From Omphiscola glabra (Eukaryota > Mollusca > Gastropoda > Lymnaeidae), in assembly GCA_964017045.1 (NCBI GenBank), contig OZ024802.1, positions 33,022,602-33,086,601 on the forward strand: a stretch of DNA of 64,000 nt, read 5' to 3'. The notes below the pieces were generated by a model. The model did not search any database, was not told the origin of the DNA, and was given only the letters and a program-made list of their open reading frames with translations. The translations under genes were made by a program, and so were the position numbers. Of this stretch, positions 48,976-62,500 are shown piece after piece (the stretch's first letter is position 1; each line of letters begins with the position of its first letter).

Positions 48976-50792
48976 GGGAATTTCATTACACAATGAAAAT
49001 AATTGCAGAATGGTGTAAAGGTTAACAACTGATAATTATCTATGTGTCATTCAAAGAGTCTTTGTCCTTAACATTTTTTTCCACTTGTTGAAATATTAGG
49101 CTTGATATTTGGGAAATTTCCCAAGGTCTGGTAACCATGATCTCATCCCTCTTCCTCTACCCGTAGCCCGTAGAGTTGAGAAATTTAACAAAACTGATGT
49201 AGAGATATTTTTACAGTTTTATCACGTTTTCAGTTATTTGCAACTTGTTTTTTTTAATGACTTTGAAACAGAAGTATAATATGTAGACAAAACTAATTTA
49301 AATAATATTATTCGCATATCTCGTTTTCTGATGTACTATGATTTATTGGACACTTTTCAATTTTCTTAAATTTTTCCACCATTTGTTTTTGTCATGTGAC
49401 CATTGCAAAATGGCCACCCCAATGAAACTATAAGTAGTAGACAGTCTGCCTAGTTTGGCGTGCCTAAATATTTCAAATCAGGTTACCTTAGTTTAAATGC
49501 ATTGGTAAATAACAAAGGGTGTTTTCCATGAAATATTTATACTTATCTCTGCATTGGACTCAAAATAAATAAAGTTTACACTGTTCAGTCTTAGTCTGTA
49601 TAACTCAGTTCAGTAACTGTATTAGATATTATTACTAATTACGGTAATTGCACGCTACTGGTACCTCTATCGCTCACCCTAACCCGAACCCTAAATCTAT
49701 CATAAACAAAGGGCAGTGACTCCCAATGAGGGACCACAGAAGCACATTAGCCCTAATTACTATTAGTATTAGGCAGGCATTATTAGGTGAATTACTGACT
49801 GTATTCAACACAGTATTGTATAGTATAGTTATTATAGTATAGTATAGTATTTAGAATTTAGGCATAAATTTATATTATTAATATTTAATAATCATAAAAT
49901 TTCATCCTCACTTAGTTAAGTTGATTTGTTTTTGGGTAAATTCGGCGAAGGAGTACCTCGCAATTTACTATGGCCGCCATCTTGGTTGCCTCAACCCACG
50001 AACTTATATTTTTGCTAAAATTACGAATAAAAAGTTTTTAAAAATGAAAAATGATCTAAAACTATCCCTCACCCTAACCTGAACCCTAAATTCCTCCCTA
50101 ACAGGGTTTTGACCCTCTCCCTAACAGGGTTCTGACCCTCTCCCTAACAGGGTTTTGACTGTATCGGAACCAGCGTTTTGACACTCTCCTTAGCCTAACG
50201 TGGCGCTGGGTTTTGACCCTGAAAAGTAGGAAAATTTAAACAAAACAAAGAAAAGTGGCCAAAATTAATTATAAAATAAAGAAGTAATGAAAACCCAACT
50301 TACATTTTCATGGAATACACTTTTACACACTTTATTTCAGGTTCCAACGAAAAGAATATCCAAAAATTAATGAAACACAGCGTGGTCAGCCTCTAAGATT
50401 ATCTTAAAAAATGGCGGCGCTTGGCGGCGCTTATTAACATATTTAATAGGCCAACCAATGAAATTAAAAAAATTATAATTAATCAACCAATAAAAATCAA
50501 TAAAAATTTGTCACCGTCGTATTAATGAAAATGTAACTCTGTGAAAAATAAAATAAAGGGAAGTAACTCCCAATAAACACGAACATGAAGTCAAGGTACT
50601 CCTTGTATGAAATAGCAGTTTTTTGTCATTTTGTCTACTTACTACTACAAATACTACTACTTTGAACCACTTGAGCTAGGGTTAGAAAATTGATCTTGGT
50701 GTTTTTGTAATTCTATTCCTCAGGCTCTATACAGCTATAGTATTTTTATATTTTTAAAAAAATTTTTGAAATTTTCATCAAAGTGCCTACTA
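48976..50792. other. Unannotated stretch with small repeats
   Basis: It includes two related blocks with CTCACCCTAACC and GAACCCTAAAT (49673 and 50066). About three 23-bp units with CCCTCTCCCTAACAGGGTTT are at 50093-50160. No gene seen. Confidence 0.5.
50093..50160. repeat. 23-bp repeat, about 3 copies
   Basis: Core CTCCCTAACAGGGTTTTGAC. Confidence 0.85.
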
Positions 50793-51030
50793 AGGGGCCA
50801 TCCATAAATGACGTCACGCAATTTTTGCCGATTTTTGACCCCCCCCTCCCCCATCGTCACAAATCGTCACAAAAAGTTAGACCCCCCTTAAAATATAAAG
50901 TCACAAATCTCTACACCCCCCCCCCCCCCTATAAAAAGTCCTTGTGTCCACTATTGTCCTTTACAAACCCTTTAGAGAGTCACCTCCCTTGGATATTACA
51001 GCACATGTGTAAAAAAACACTTCACTAGGA

Positions 51031-51937
51031 CAGTGGTTCTTATCCAGTGGTAAAAGTACCTCCCCAGCACTGAGGTGTGGTAGACCAGAAAAGTGCATTC
51101 AGTGGCGTAGCTAGAGGGGTGCAGACTGCACGGGGGTGAAACCATCTCAGGGGGTAACATCAAATTGAAAAATTGCGTATTTCCAGAGTACACACTGCTC
51201 GGTCTAACCGAAATCTACAAAAGGATTACAGATGTCGCGTACATTTTCCACCCATGTAACCAATAAAAATGCGTTTTTAATTAAAAGTTCAAAGTTGATG
51301 CGTCAGCAATTAGGTTACCTTATTATTAAGTCAGAAACATGTCGTTTTGACCATGTTTCAACGCCGAATGGAGTGTTCGTTAACTTTTGTAAGTGACATT
51401 AATCTATACCGGTATTCATCTAAATTCTGAGAAATAAAACTATCCTTTGATAACAATGAGTGATTCTAAATACATGTCACAGTTCTTAAATACAATTACC
51501 TCAAGGCCTTCAATTAATTTTTTTTTTTTGTATTTGTTATACTGTGGACTAAGTTTAACAAGAAGAATTACATAGTGGAAAGGGTGTGTGTGTGTGGGGG
51601 GGGGGGGTGAGACTATGAGCTTACCGGACCGTGTGACACCAACCCTAGCTACGCCACTGATTGTAATTGCTGCAATTGCTAACTGTTACTGCTTTCTTTT
51701 TAATTAGTTTGTGTGCATTTTGATTACAGCAGTAAATGTTTTTCTTGTGAATTTTGTCGGCGCATTGCTTTTAATGGTAATTTTTTCCATTGTCTATAAA
51801 GTTAATTAAAGAAATAAAACTAAGATAACTAAATTGTTTAATTATTGTTAATTTTATTACAATATAACTTATACGTTGGGGTGTGTGTTTAAAACGGAGT
51901 AGGCCTGTAGCCCTGTAAAAAATGTTAAGAATCCCTG
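51031..51937. mobile_element. Middle element of the nest, hAT-like ends
   Basis: The left end CAGTGGTTCTTATCC pairs with the right end, which reads CAGGGATTCTTAACA inverted. Flanks CACTAGGA and CCCTAGAG match at five of eight positions, compatible with an old 8-bp duplication. A further element is inserted at 51100-51659. No coding frame. Confidence 0.6.
51100..51659. mobile_element. Innermost element of the nest, ends CAGTGGCGTAGCTAG
   Basis: Fifteen-base perfect inverted ends CAGTGGCGTAGCTAG bound about 560 bp. Inward of the ends both sides have a GTGxxACC-type stretch. The flanks AGTGCATT and ATTGTAAT are only weakly alike, so the duplication has decayed or my end call is off by a few bases. 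Such ends are typical of hAT-type MITEs in many animals. No transposase frame. Confidence 0.65.
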
Positions 51938-52429
51938 CCCTAGAGCATTTACTAAGATACAACCACCTCTCTCCCCCACCCTGTCACGGTCAAACATTTG
52001 TTATCCTTCCACCCCACTTCCTGTGGTTGCCGTGGAATGGGAATTCTATGACTCCAGTGTCAGTCTTGAGCCATAAATTCTCACAGATGTCATTGCAACT
52101 ACACCCAGAGTTTCCTCCTATTTGGCGTCTTGTAATATGATCTGAGTCTGCTTGGACCTGGCATACCTGCACTGATTCTCTCAGTGATAGCGGTTTAAAA
52201 ATAAAATGATGGTTGTTGTATAAATGAATATGTTAAAAATGTCTGTAATTTAGCGTTATTAAGTGCATTTATTTACTACAATATTCTACTTTTCATGTGA
52301 CGTCACATTGCTTGAGGGTCCCCCCTCCCCCTTGTCACACATCGTCACAAAAATCGGACCTCCCCTCCCCCCCTAGACGCGTGACGACATTTATGGATGG
52401 CCCCTAATGTCAATTGAATTTCAGTATTA

Positions 52430-52574
52430 AAGGAGCATTCATTATTAATATTAACAAATGAACTCACACTATTTTGGACCCCCTTCCCATCATTACGACT
52501 TTGTCACACAATTTAGACACTGCAAAATTCACCACAACTAATTTAATACCCCTTAGATACCTATGAATGGCCCC
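52430..52574. mobile_element. Short degraded relative of the AGGGGCCATCCATAAATG MITE
   Basis: It starts AAAGGAGCATTCATTA and ends ATGAATGGCCCCTA, imperfect inverted repeats of the same family as 50793-52405. Inside are similar cytosine-rich and TCACACAA motifs. About 145 bp. Confidence 0.55.
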
Positions 52575-53505
52575 TACCCTAACTTGAAATAGGGGCAGTG
52601 TACATTATTACATAACACAAAAATATGACATTTCGACATGCCCCCCACCCTTATAATATTATATAACTTTTCCATTGCCCCCCCCCCCCCCTCAATATTC
52701 TATACCATTTCTATACTCCCAACAAACAAAAAAATTCTAATAAATGTGAACAATATCCAAAAACAAGCAAAGAATGAGATTTTATTTTTTACACAAATGT
52801 GCTTGTAAAAGGTATATTTTTAGTTTTTAATAATCTCGGCTAATTTTGTAAATTTTAAAAGTAAGATTTTTCAAAAAAGGAATGGTGTAAAAAAGCTACC
52901 TACTGCCATCTACTTAAAAAAAATAAATAAAATAAAAAGTACAAGTTAAAAAAAATGGTTATATCACATTGCTCTTGACCATCCCCCTCTCCACAATATA
53001 GTTAAATGATAAACCACCCCCTACCCCATTTGCATTATATAATATATGCACTGTCTCATAGTAGTAGCAGTGCATGATTTTGATTATAAGTTTTGCCAGA
53101 TTGGTTTAAAGATAATGTAAACCTAATAGTCTTATAAAATAAATTTTAAAACGAATTTTGTCATCATTGGTGCCATCAACCTTTTTTTTAATAAAGGCCA
53201 AGTAATGAGAATACAAATTTTAAAATAAACAGTAGGCCTAGCCAGTAGGCTTCGCTGTAATTTTTTTCTTGTCAATGGCAATAAAATTCTCAATGCATAT
53301 TTTTTAAAAACTTTAGCACATAAACTTTGCTCTTATGATTTGTAATTTGTATATGGGTCAGAACTAATTGCGCCAATAAACAAGCTTAAAACTTTTGAAA
53401 GCAAGCATTATGTTGATTGTTCTCATTGCTAAACTAAATCAAATAACTTATTTATTTACTAATCAAACAAATTTTTAGATAACTAACTTACTTAGTGTTT
53501 AACAT
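52575..53505. other. Unannotated stretch upstream of VPS18
   Basis: AT-rich intergenic sequence with C-rich tracts near 52680. No gene or clear element seen. Confidence 0.5.
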
Positions 53506-53535
53506 TAACAGTCTGTTGCGACAGGAAACATCCGG
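53400..53535 (+). promoter_or_regulatory. Probable VPS18 5' UTR and proximal promoter region
   Basis: This is the AT-rich sequence just upstream of the VPS18 ATG, with stop codons in the reading frame. I see no convincing TATA box and no CpG-rich block. The transcription start cannot be placed from sequence alone, so this rests only on position. Confidence 0.3.
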
Positions 53536-56500
53536 ATGGCTTCAATTTTGGATCAATATGAGGAAGAGTCCAATAGAGGGGCAGTTAGGAGGCCCAATCA
53601 ATTGGCCGGTGACATGGCAAGTAGTATTTATTTCATCAGATACATTGTTCTTAGTTTCTAAATTTGAAAAAAATCTGTAAGATAGAATTCTGCAGTTTTC
53701 ATGAAAATTGGTCAGAGAAAACTGTTTCGATGAACTAGGAGGGTCTCCCTCTGTCACTACTTTGATATATATATATTTTAAATAATTTGCAACAAATAAT
53801 TAGCATTCTTGATACATGTGGTATAGTTTGACCAAGAATTTATAGGCCTTTTTAAAAAAAAAATTCTTGCATTGTAAACATTTCGTAATTTTTTTTACAG
53901 ACATGCAAATGAGTTCCAGAACAATAGTTCAGTATGCAACACATATTTTTTTCTCTGAATTAAGAGTGAATGTGGGACCCACATTACTAAAAAAAAATGT
54001 GTGCCTTGTTATGAAGGTTTTAACCCAAACCTTCTTTGCTTTGTTTTGTGTTATATAAAATTTCAACCAAACTCTATTACATATTTGGTTTGTGTCAATT
54101 AGCCATTAAAATGGTTATGTTTAAGATTTTACTTGGCCCTACTGTAGGATAGTTACATAATTAGTTACATAAGGCAGCAAGAATAGGTACAAAAGGAAGG
54201 AAGAATAGTTACATATTTAGTTACATAAGGCATACAGGCTAACCTGTGGGATAAAACACACCAATAAGTTTTTTGAAAACTGTACAACAGCATTAAAAAC
54301 TACAGAAAAAATAATATGAAAAGTGAAAAAAATTATATTTGATAACTTCTTCATAATTTTTAGCTATGTTTTGAATGCATGAATAAAGAATGAAATATCT
54401 TCCTTCTGCTCACATTTTTAGCACGTTTATAAATAGATAGATAGTGTTTTTTATTTAAAAATAGCTTGTTTTAAGTCAGAGTTTCGTCAAGTTTGATCTT
54501 TGAGTAGCGTTAAAACGTACAGGTTGGTATGTATGTATGCATAAGGTAAAAGTAGTAAAAAATTATGTCCATTAAATATAAATTTATAAATATAAATAAC
54601 AATTTATGTTTGCCCCTAAGGTAGATAGGACCAGGATTTGTGGATGCCAGGTTGGAGACAGAGCTACCAATCTTTAACAAGAAAAAGGTCACATTTAAGT
54701 GAGTTTGATATTGCTAGGTTTAAACAGTATAAATCTAGTTTAACTCCTTTATAAGATGTTTGCATAGAAAAACACTGGTTTTCAGTTCTATAGAAAACAA
54801 TAGGATTTATGTCCATGAAGAAACACTAGGCAAACTAACCATTGAAAACACTAGGTTAAATGTCCATAAAAAAATTGCTCTAGGTGTCTATAGAAATTCT
54901 AAGCCTTTCGTAAAAAGTTTAAACAACCTTAAATTGTACTTCTTCTCTATCCAGGCCCCCAGATTCCATTACCCACTTTGTGGTGTCCAACAATTTCCTT
55001 ATCATGGCTATGAGCAGTAACATCTTGCTTCGTTTAGATTTGGAACATCCTGACCAACCTGATGGTAAGTTAAGGACTGTGAGTCCTCTTGATACATTGA
55101 ATATTTAATAGTTTGAGTTATTGAACAGTTCACAAAATGGATTTAGTAATGGATATGCTTATGTTTGATTGGGGGGGGGGGGGGGGGGGGGGTTTAGAGG
55201 AATGTAGGACTGTAAATAATATTTTAATGATATATATAAAACTTGGAAGTAAATACATTTTTAATTTGTTAAGTAGTAAAGACACTTTAATAGACTCTTA
55301 ATTTAGAATGTGGCTAACAGTAAAGATGTTTACCAGACTGGAAGTGCTCAGTGCTGTCAACCCCTTAAAGAGAGTTTATAGCTCTCAAATTTTAAACATT
55401 ATTTTCACCTTTGTCTTGTCACAAAATCTGGTGGTGGTTTTTTTTAAAATTGTGTATTTATCCTTAATTATTGCCATCTCTTTCACTGTTAGAAGTAAGC
55501 AATGTCAGAACCATTAACATTTGGATGTGCTGGTCATTAAAGCAAACAAAATGAAAGTGAGAGAGCTGTCATTCACAAGTCAAGGTTTCAGAGTGCAAAA
55601 GGCACAACTCACTACTTCTCATTTTCCAGCATTCAAAACCATATTATTATTTATATTGGCCAAAATTTACATGCTGTGTAAATTCACCCCAGCCCCCCCT
55701 TTTTTTTTCCTCAAATGTTTTTTCTTGTGACATGGATGTTGTCAAAAGTTCAAGCTTTCTCTATTCTGATTTCATTGTAGCTTCTTCTGTTTCTATTATA
55801 ACTTGTCATGACCTTAGTGGATATTAGTTAGCTACCGTGCTAATTATTTCTCTCATGCCCAGGTAATAACACGAAGTCCAAATCTTCACATATCACTTTT
55901 TTATTTACATAAACACTTCACAGAATAATAAAATTCACAATGACGACTAATAAAATGATGATTAAATACAGCTCATAATACATCCATTTCTCTATAGAAA
56001 ATAACATGTGAAGTCACTCATATATTGTATCCTTCTTTACCCTTATGATGAAATCTTCGTAACTGCTTTTTTGTCCATTGTAATATGGCCGCTCTAGTAG
56101 TTCCTTACTCTGTATAATTATATGCACGTATCCCTACACTCCAATGAAATAGTGATTCGTACTCAGCAGTAAATGAGTTTATGACAACATCCCCTAACAT
56201 CATCCACTATTTTTAAAGTGACATTTTGAAATTGTTTTCAGTCTTTAAACCAGGAAGGTTTGTGCTGTTATTTCTTGTATTTTTTACCCCTGATATTACA
56301 GTGTCACATTTTTACTTGATTCATTATCCCTGTAATGGCAGCTTTTTCAAATAAATTGTGTGTTTTCTTTTTCTTGGCTTATTCTACCAATGACTCAAAT
56401 TTTTATTTCATTTATTCTGTGTACAGAGGTGGAGTTACCCAAGTCAGTTGTGGATAAAGTTTATAAAATATTCCTAGACCCGACTGGACGTCACTTGATA

Positions 56501-59500
56501 ATTTCCATGACCTCCCAAGAAAACTTTTATATATCCAGGAATTGGAAGAAGCCTAAACCTATAGTGAAGCTGAAGGTGAGTTCTGTATGAGTTAACAACA
56601 GTTCTGCATGGGTTAACAGCAGTTCTGTATGGGTTAATGGCTGTTCTGTATTGGTTAACGGCAGTTCTGCATGGGTTAACGGCAGTTCTGCATGGGTTAA
56701 CGGCAGTTCTGCATGGGTTAACGGCAGTTCTGCATGGGTTAACAGCAGTTCTGTATGGGTTAACGGCTGTTCTGTATTGGTTAACGGCAGTTCTGCATGG
56801 GTTAAAGGCAGTTCTGCATGGGTTAACGGCAGTTCTGCATAAGTTAACAGCAGTTCTGCATGGGTTAACAGCAGTTCTGCATGGGTTAACAGCTGACCCA
56901 AAGAAAAGAAATGAATTAGAATTGGGGCCTTGATGAAAAAAATGAGACAAAATTCATTTAAAATTTTTTTTTATTTTTTAATCCTCTTAATTAATTTTAT
57001 TAGACATATTAAAATGGCATTTGTCTCTTCCCCCCCACCACCTACCCCCCACCACCTACCCCCCACCACCTACCCCCCACCACCTAACACCCCCCCCCCC
57101 CACACCCCAATTGCAATTGCCTGCACGTTTTAAATGTTAAAATGCTATATGGTTTAGCTTTGTAATAACAGGCTCTTTGTTTTTATTTGGGTTTTAGGGT
57201 CATCTTATTGAGTGTGTAGGTTGGAATTGGCAGAATGCTAACAACAATACAACTAGTGCCATCTTGCTGGGGACCAATAAAGGTGGGTTACCTTTCCAGC
57301 ACATCAGGACCATGTTATGTCACCGTCACAAAAGACTTTTTATTTTTCATTAAAAATTTTCCAGTGTGCTTTTCCTGTCAGTTATAAAATTAAACAATTA
57401 TGCTGAAGATATAAGGACATTATAGAGGGAAGTGTGATGACTTTGGGTGGCTGAATTTTAAATTATTTTTAAATTGTTGTATCTTAATATTGCCCTATAT
57501 TAAAAGCAGAATGTTGACTTTTTTTTTACTGTCTGTTTTCATCATATGCTGAGAATGAACATGTATAATTTAATCACAACATATTTCCATTTGTTTGGAT
57601 CAATAACATAATCTTTTTTATCATATTATAACAGGGATAACCTTTTACTTTCCAACCCTCACATGGGTTGTGTCCCCATTTTTATTTGAGTTTTCAAATT
57701 GACCACCTGCCTAAAACTCTTGGACTGTCACGAGTGGTTGAAAAAATGTTGGTTCTTATGTTAGAAAAGTGATGCTTGTCTGTTTGTGAAACATTTCATT
57801 GTTTTTTGTTAATCTAGCTGAAATGGTTTGTCTTTTAGGTTTCATCTTTGAGACTGAACTGTCTGCCTCCTGCGAAGATAACAAATTCTTTCAGGGTAAC
57901 TTTGATCAGTACCTGAAACAGGTGAGCTTTAAAGAAAACAAAAAAAAAATGCACGATCAATTAATTTAGTGATAATAATTGAAGGACTGCATTTAAGCTT
58001 CCACATATCTGTTCCTACTATTTAATTTAGTGATAGCAATGGTAAAAAAAGTTGGGATTAAGAAAAATTAATATTAAAAAAGTTGAAACATGACTGTGGA
58101 GTAAAGTCATGTTAACCCAGCGCGTCTTTTTGCAGTAACCTATTTTTTCCCTGTGGCCCAAGCCCATCTTTTTCACTAGCACATTTTTTTTCCTGGGGCC
58201 CAAGTGCGTCTATTTTTCACATAGAGGGGTCTCTAATATAAACACAAAAACGAAGATATAACCTTTCACCACAGTCTCAGGCAGAATGTTTATTCGTTAG
58301 GGGAATAGTCAAATTTTATTTTGCCTTTTAAATTATGAAAATCGACAAATTGATGAGTTTTTTGTGCGGATCTGTATTTGTTGTTTCCTTGGCCCTACCT
58401 AGCGCTCATTTCAAAATAATGTCTGGGCCACAGGGAATAGTTAGCAAAATAATTGCAGGTACTGAGGCTATATGCAGTAAAAAGTAGGTCGGTACCTGAA
58501 TCAATTTTTAACATTGAGGAAATGACTGACAAAAAAATGTATGTAAATGTATATTTATATTGTGTGACAGTGTTTTACAATTTTAAATGGCCTTTCTGGG
58601 GAGCTATTTTTGCTTGTGTCAAAATCATGTTACTTTGACTTTTATAGAGTATTAATTTAATCTAAGAACTCATGTCCTGAAGATTACATTGGTGAAATTC
58701 TTATTATTTTTATGTTGTTTTTTTCAACACCTAAACACTTAAATGGAAACACACTAGCCAGAAATAACAGCCACAAATAGCAGCCACACATCGTTAGATT
58801 TTACTTGAGCTCAACACAAAAACTAATTCAAATAAAAGATATAAATAAAAAATTTTTTGTCTTATCTGATTGATGTTGTCTTCTTGAACTTAGATGTTTA
58901 CTCTGAAAGGCAAGGTGACAGGGCTGGAGTTTGACAGGATGCCATCACAGGATATGAATATGTACAAGTATTACATCCTGGCTACCACACCTGGGTATGT
59001 CTTTTATAGTTACCAAACCTTTATGGGTACAACCTGGGCTAGTGACTTGTCAAAGTCCCTGCACCTGCAATGGCACATCATGACCACTACACCATGTTAC
59101 ACATTCAAGGGTACAATGAGGGCTAGTGGCTATTGTCTAGTCTGTTTTGTAACGTATGTGTTTATTTGTGGGCAGTCATTGAAAGAACTTTGTAGGAGAT
59201 AGTAGTGTATTATTGTCTCTGATAGCAAGCTGTGCTATACATGTCTTTATGAAATGAACAGTCTGTGGATATATTTTATATACAAAAGTTGCATTCATTA
59301 TGGACAAGGACTTGTGTTAAGTCTGTGTTATTATGACGTATGAACTACGTGTAAAAGAAACCAGATGAAGTAAACCAATCAAGTAGACAAGGATTTTGAC
59401 ACCTTGTCATAGTCACCACCACACCTTGGCTGGCATATCATGACCACTACACCATGTGACACGTTTATGGGTGTAACCAGGGCTAGAGGTATTTCATAAC

Positions 59501-62500
59501 CATCACACCTTGGCTGGCATATCATGACCATGTGATAGCTTTGTGGGCTAACCGGGCTAAGTGAAATATCAGAACAAACACACCTGGCTTGTAAAATATA
59601 TATTATTTTTTTCAAATAAAAAACCCCTGCTGTATAAGAGATTAAAAATACTTCACTTAATAATTATTAAAATATTGTTGATTGAAGTTGTAGGAAGAGA
59701 TATTTAAGGATGAGAAAGTTAACTTATGCTACTTACCTGCACTAACATCAATATTCCTACTTTTTTCTAAAGGAGAATCTACCAGTTCATAGGTCAAGTG
59801 TCAAGCTCGGCTGACCCCCCAATGTTTAGCAACTTGTTTCAGCAATATGAAAGTGTTCCAAGTAAGCATTAATCCCTTTGTTTAAATCCTATTTTTAGTT
59901 GGCCATTAAATTAATGCATGATTTTGTGAAGATTTGCCACGAAAATAACCATTCAGATGACAGCATGATAGTTTGATAAAATGATATGACAGCATCAAAC
60001 AATGGATAGTTTGATAACATTATCTCTTTGATTTTAGAACTATTGAAACAGAAAAATAACATAAGGCAATTGCCTAGAGGGAGGAGATGGGGGGAGTATT
60101 TGAAAGCATAGGTTCAATAATGTTGGATGCCTCTAGGAGACTATAAATTGTTCAATAATGTTGGATGCCTCTAGGAGACTATAAATTGTTATATAATGTT
60201 GGATGCCTCTAGGAGACTATAAATTGTTATATAATGTTGGATGCCTCTAGGAGACTATACATTTTTATATAATCTTGGCTGCCTCTATGAGACTATAAAT
60301 TGTTCAATAATGTCAATAAAATCAAATATTAGAAAAACCATTATCCTGTGATACACAGCACAAATTATAACTAGTTGTGACTCTCACAACCTGCTGATTT
60401 GTGCTAAGGGGATCTCTTACAACCTACTGAGTTGTGCTTAAAGGATCTCTTACAACCTACTGAGATGCACATAGAGATCTCTTACAACCTACTGAGTTGT
60501 GCTAAGGGGATCTCTTACAACCTACTGAGTTGTGCTAAGGGGATCTCTTACAACCTACTGAGTTGTGCTTAAAGGATCTCTTACAACCTACTGAGATGTA
60601 CATAGAGATCTCTTACAACCTACTGAGTTGTGCTAAGGGGATCTCTTACAACCTACTGAGATGTACATAGAGATCTCTTAAAACCTACTGAGTTGTAAAT
60701 ATAGATCTCTTACAACCTACTGAGTTGTAAATATAGATCTCCTACAATCTACTGAGTTGTACATAGAGATCTCCTACAATCTACCGAGTTGTACATATAT
60801 ATTTCTCACAATCTACTGAGTTGTACATAGATATCTCTCACAATCTACTGAGTTGTACATAGAGATCTTCTACAATCTACCGAGTTGTACATAGCGATCT
60901 CCTACAATCAACCAAGTTGTACATAGATATCTCTCACAATTAACCAAGTTGTACATAGAGATCTCTCACAATATACTGAGTTGTACATAGATATCGCTCA
61001 CAATCTACTGAGTTGTACATAGATATCGCTCACAATCTACTGAGTTGTACATAGAGATCTCTGATAATACAATAGTTAACTTGTGTTGTATGCAGGCAAC
61101 GTCAGATTCATCGAGCTCCCCGGAGAGCTGGACTACAGCGAGCTGCACCTCTTCTTCCCACAGTTCAGACAACAAGCCAGCAAGTTTGCCTGGATGACAG
61201 GTACGGTCTAACACAGTGTTCTTTTATTGTTTCCTTTACACAACTATTTTATAGAGATGGAGATTTTATGTTAGGACCTTTAATCTAGATGACTGGTACA
61301 GTCAAACAATTAATTCTTCCATTAGGCCCTTTAATCTAGATGACTGGTACAGTCAAACAATTAATTCTTCCATTAGGTCCTTTAATCTAGATGACTGGTA
61401 CAGTCAAACAATTAATTCTTCCATTAGGCCCTTTAATCTAGATGACTGGTACAGTCAAACAATTAATTCTTCCATAATCTAGATGACTGGTCATCATCAT
61501 CATCATGTCCCGTAGACCTTGGACTGTTGTGGCACCACAGATGACATGCAAACTATTATTCTCCACTCATCTCGGTCTTCGGCACTACGCGTAGCATCGC
61601 CTAGTTTTAATCCCGTCCATTCTTTGATGTTATCTTCCCATCTTTTTCTCTGTCTTCCTCCTCTTCTTCCTCCTCTAGTAGTGCCCTGCAAGATTTCTTT
61701 GGCGAGCCCTTGTTTTCTGGTCACATGGCCATACCACTCAAGTTTGCGCTTTTTTAAAAACACAAGGAGGTCATCGTATTGCCCAGTTGCTTGACGAATC
61801 CTTTCTTTCACTTGTTCATTGGTGATATGGTCTCTATAGCAGATGCCAAGAATGCTTCTGAAACATCTCATCTCCATCACCTTTATTTTCCTTTCAAGTT
61901 CTGCTGTTAATGTGCAGGACTCACATGCATATAAGAAAATGGAGAGGATTAATGAGCGCATCAGCCTGATTTTGGTGCTGGGGGCTTTTGTCCTTCCATA
62001 TTTTCTTGAGCCTCTTTAGTGCTGTTGTGTTCGGGCTTGGAGCCTTCTTCCGAGACTATTGCTCCGAGGTACTTGAAGCTGCCAACTGTCTCTAATCTTT
62101 CCTCCCCTACCTTAATTTCAGTGGCGATGCCAGTGGTGCTATTTGTCATCATTTTTGTCTTTTCTGCACTGATTTGCATGCCAAAGGACGATGAAGTCTT
62201 GTCGAGACTCTTTACTAGGTTGGCTAGCTCTTCTTCGCTTCCAGCCAGTTCGTCTATGTCATCCGCAAAGCGTAGGTTGGTGATTGTTCTGTTGCCAATG
62301 CTGACTGTCCCTATATGCGTTTCCAGTGCATCTGAAATACTTCTCTCTAAGAAGATGTTGAACAGGGTGGGGGAGAGCAAGCAGCCTTGTTGTATTCCAA
62401 GGCCTTGAACCATTCTCCGATGTTATTGTTGAAGAAAACTGCAATGGTGGCCTTATCATAGAGGCTGCTTATCATTCTGGTTAAGTTTGTGTTGATGTTG

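Larger units (their letters stand above)
50793..52405. mobile_element. Outer MITE of a triple nest (AGGGGCCATCCATAAATG ends)
   Basis: Both ends begin AGGGGCCATCCATAAATG reading inward, followed by GTCACGC and by pyrimidine-rich strings with TCGTCACAAA motifs. The element is interrupted by the hAT pair at 51031-51937, so its own sequence is about 0.7 kb. A degraded relative is directly to the right (52430-52574). I do not see a clear target duplication. No transposase frame. Confidence 0.75.

Noticed and set aside
49673..50160. Telomere-like CCCTAA motifs
   Set aside because: Isolated CCCTAA and CCTAACAGGG units without a TTAGGG-type array.
58894..59202. 102-codon frame that reads through the exon 7 donor
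   Set aside because: Only 58894-58994 is coding. The reading beyond follows intron sequence, and the next exon (59773) joins in phase with homologous protein.
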